Shown: positions 14,029 through 14,435 of the stretch, piece by piece
Numbering within the stretch: position 1 is the stretch's first letter
Layout: each line of letters begins with the position of its first letter
Source: Chloroflexota bacterium
Lineage (GTDB): Bacteria; Chloroflexota; Limnocylindria; P2-11E
Reading direction: 5' to 3'
Length of the DNA: 14,435 bases
Assembly: GCA_005883775.1 (NCBI GenBank)
Contig: VBEU01000077.1
Location: 1 to 14,435 of the forward strand
Translations under genes and position numbers: made by a program
Notes under the pieces: model-generated
Databases searched by the model: none
What the model saw: the letters and a program-made list of their open reading frames with translations, nothing else
Told to the model about the DNA's origin: nothing

Positions 14029-14287
14029 ACGCCGGAACCTCTCCCTCGGGAATGCCGCTCCGGATGAGCAGCGAGCGCGTCGTCGATGTGGGTCGCGCGC
14101 CGTTCTTGAACCAGTGCCGGGCGCGCTCGGCGTCGACGACGAGCCGCGCGGGCTCAGAAAGTGGGTCGTAGTGCCCGATCGTCTCGATGAACTTGCCGTT
14201 ACGTGGGGCGCGCGAGTCCGCGATGACGACGCGGTACGTCGGCGCTTTTGTCTTACCTACACGGCGCAGGCGGATGTGAACTGCCAA
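14018..14287 (-). CDS. rpsP: 30S ribosomal protein bS16
   Basis: bS16 is needed for 30S assembly. The 89-residue product has the standard opening MAVHIRLRRVGKTKAPTYRV, then VIADSRAPRNGKFIETIGHY, YDPL, and a late ARHWFKNGARPTSTTRSLL segment. The start is TTG 14287; no in-frame ATG fits, and purine-rich GGAGGGAC and AGGA lie upstream. Its TGA is embedded in CAGTCAGATGA, giving an ATGA overlap with the small downstream frame. It is the first identifiable gene of the minus-strand ribosome/tRNA-modification operon. Confidence 0.95.
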   Translation of the reverse strand: MAVHIRLRRVGKTKAPTYRVVIADSRAPRNGKFIETIGHYDPLSEPARLVVDAERARHWFKNGARPTSTTRSLLIRSGIPEGEVPASVR

Positions 14288-14337
14288 TGTCCTGGATGTC
14301 CCTCCCGGAAACGACTATGCAGCAGACGCGTGAACGC

Positions 14338-14435
14338 TCAGTGTAGGCGACGATCCTTCGCCTGGTCCACCTCCTCAGGTGTCAGTGGCTCCAAGCCGAG
14401 GATCTCGCCTCCGCCTCCGCAAATGAACTCCTGGC
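14338..14435 (-). CDS. Partial reading frame, C-terminal end only (unidentified)
   Basis: One minus-strand frame is open from the window edge to TGA at 14338-14340. It gives about 31 residues including ICGGGGEILGLEPLTPEEVD and ending AKDRRLH. The acidic-basic pattern and mostly G/C third positions look protein-like, whereas the other two minus frames stop earlier. It does not resemble the Met-rich end of Ffh, the usual neighbour upstream of rpsP. The stretch is too short for identification, and the 50 bases between it and rpsP hold nothing else that I recognise. Confidence 0.35.
   Translation of the reverse strand, partial: QEFICGGGGEILGLEPLTPEEVDQAKDRRLH

Noticed and set aside
12180..14171. 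Plus-strand open frame of 663 codons across rplS-rpsP genes
   Set aside because: It is a shadow of trmD, rimM and khpA in GC-rich DNA, with low-complexity Arg/Ser/Pro composition and no domain.

Overview
The window is GC-rich bacterial DNA with dense, short-spaced genes and many GTG or TTG starts. Its minus strand carries a classic housekeeping order: rpsP, khpA (KH protein), rimM, trmD, rplS, rnhB, then yraN, comM/yifB and dprA. This backbone is widespread in Gram-positive and Chloroflexota-type bacteria. Together with two PQQ sugar dehydrogenases, NBR1-type Ig domains and a sigma factor with a SnoaL-like tail, it suggests a soil or sediment Chloroflexota- or Actinobacteriota-like organism. 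That placement is inference, not proof.

Layout. Bases 1-2698, plus strand: a probable lipoprotein PQQ sugar dehydrogenase, an ECF sigma factor with a SnoaL-like C-terminal domain, and a VOC-family protein. Bases 2650-4979, minus strand: dprA and comM, joined by a 4-nt GTGA overlap; the dprA 3' end overlaps the VOC gene. Bases 5121-6608, plus strand: a GT-C-like membrane glycosyltransferase. Bases 6567-10913, minus strand: an unrecognised membrane protein with a duplicated WH/FGRD/WS-PH motif, yraN, a secreted two-Ig-domain PQQ sugar dehydrogenase, and a double-GNAT acetyltransferase. Bases 10954-14287, minus strand: rnhB, rplS, trmD, rimM, khpA and rpsP. An unidentified partial reading frame lies at the right edge.

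How it works together. The minus-strand block makes translation factors (bS16, bL19, RimM for 30S maturation, TrmD for m1G37 of tRNA, KhpA RNA-binding protein) and nucleic-acid maintenance proteins (RNase HII, YraN, ComM and DprA for natural transformation). Accessory genes for extracellular sugar oxidation, acetylation and surface glycosylation have been inserted into it. No stretch longer than about 300 bases lacks a gene.

Most notable: (1) between rpsP and khpA lies an unbroken relay of tiny reading frames (30, 7 and 7 codons), each linked to the next by an ATGA stop/start overlap and built on 20-bp tandem repeats, so that rpsP to trmD form one continuous chain of overlapping frames; (2) TrmD carries an extra C-terminal extension of about 100 residues with two predicted helix-turn-helix modules; (3) RNase HII has lost the GR(K)G motif that normally reads the RNA-DNA junction; (4) a membrane protein carries a twice-repeated Trp-His / Phe-Gly-Arg-Asp / Trp-Ser-x-Pro-His signature.
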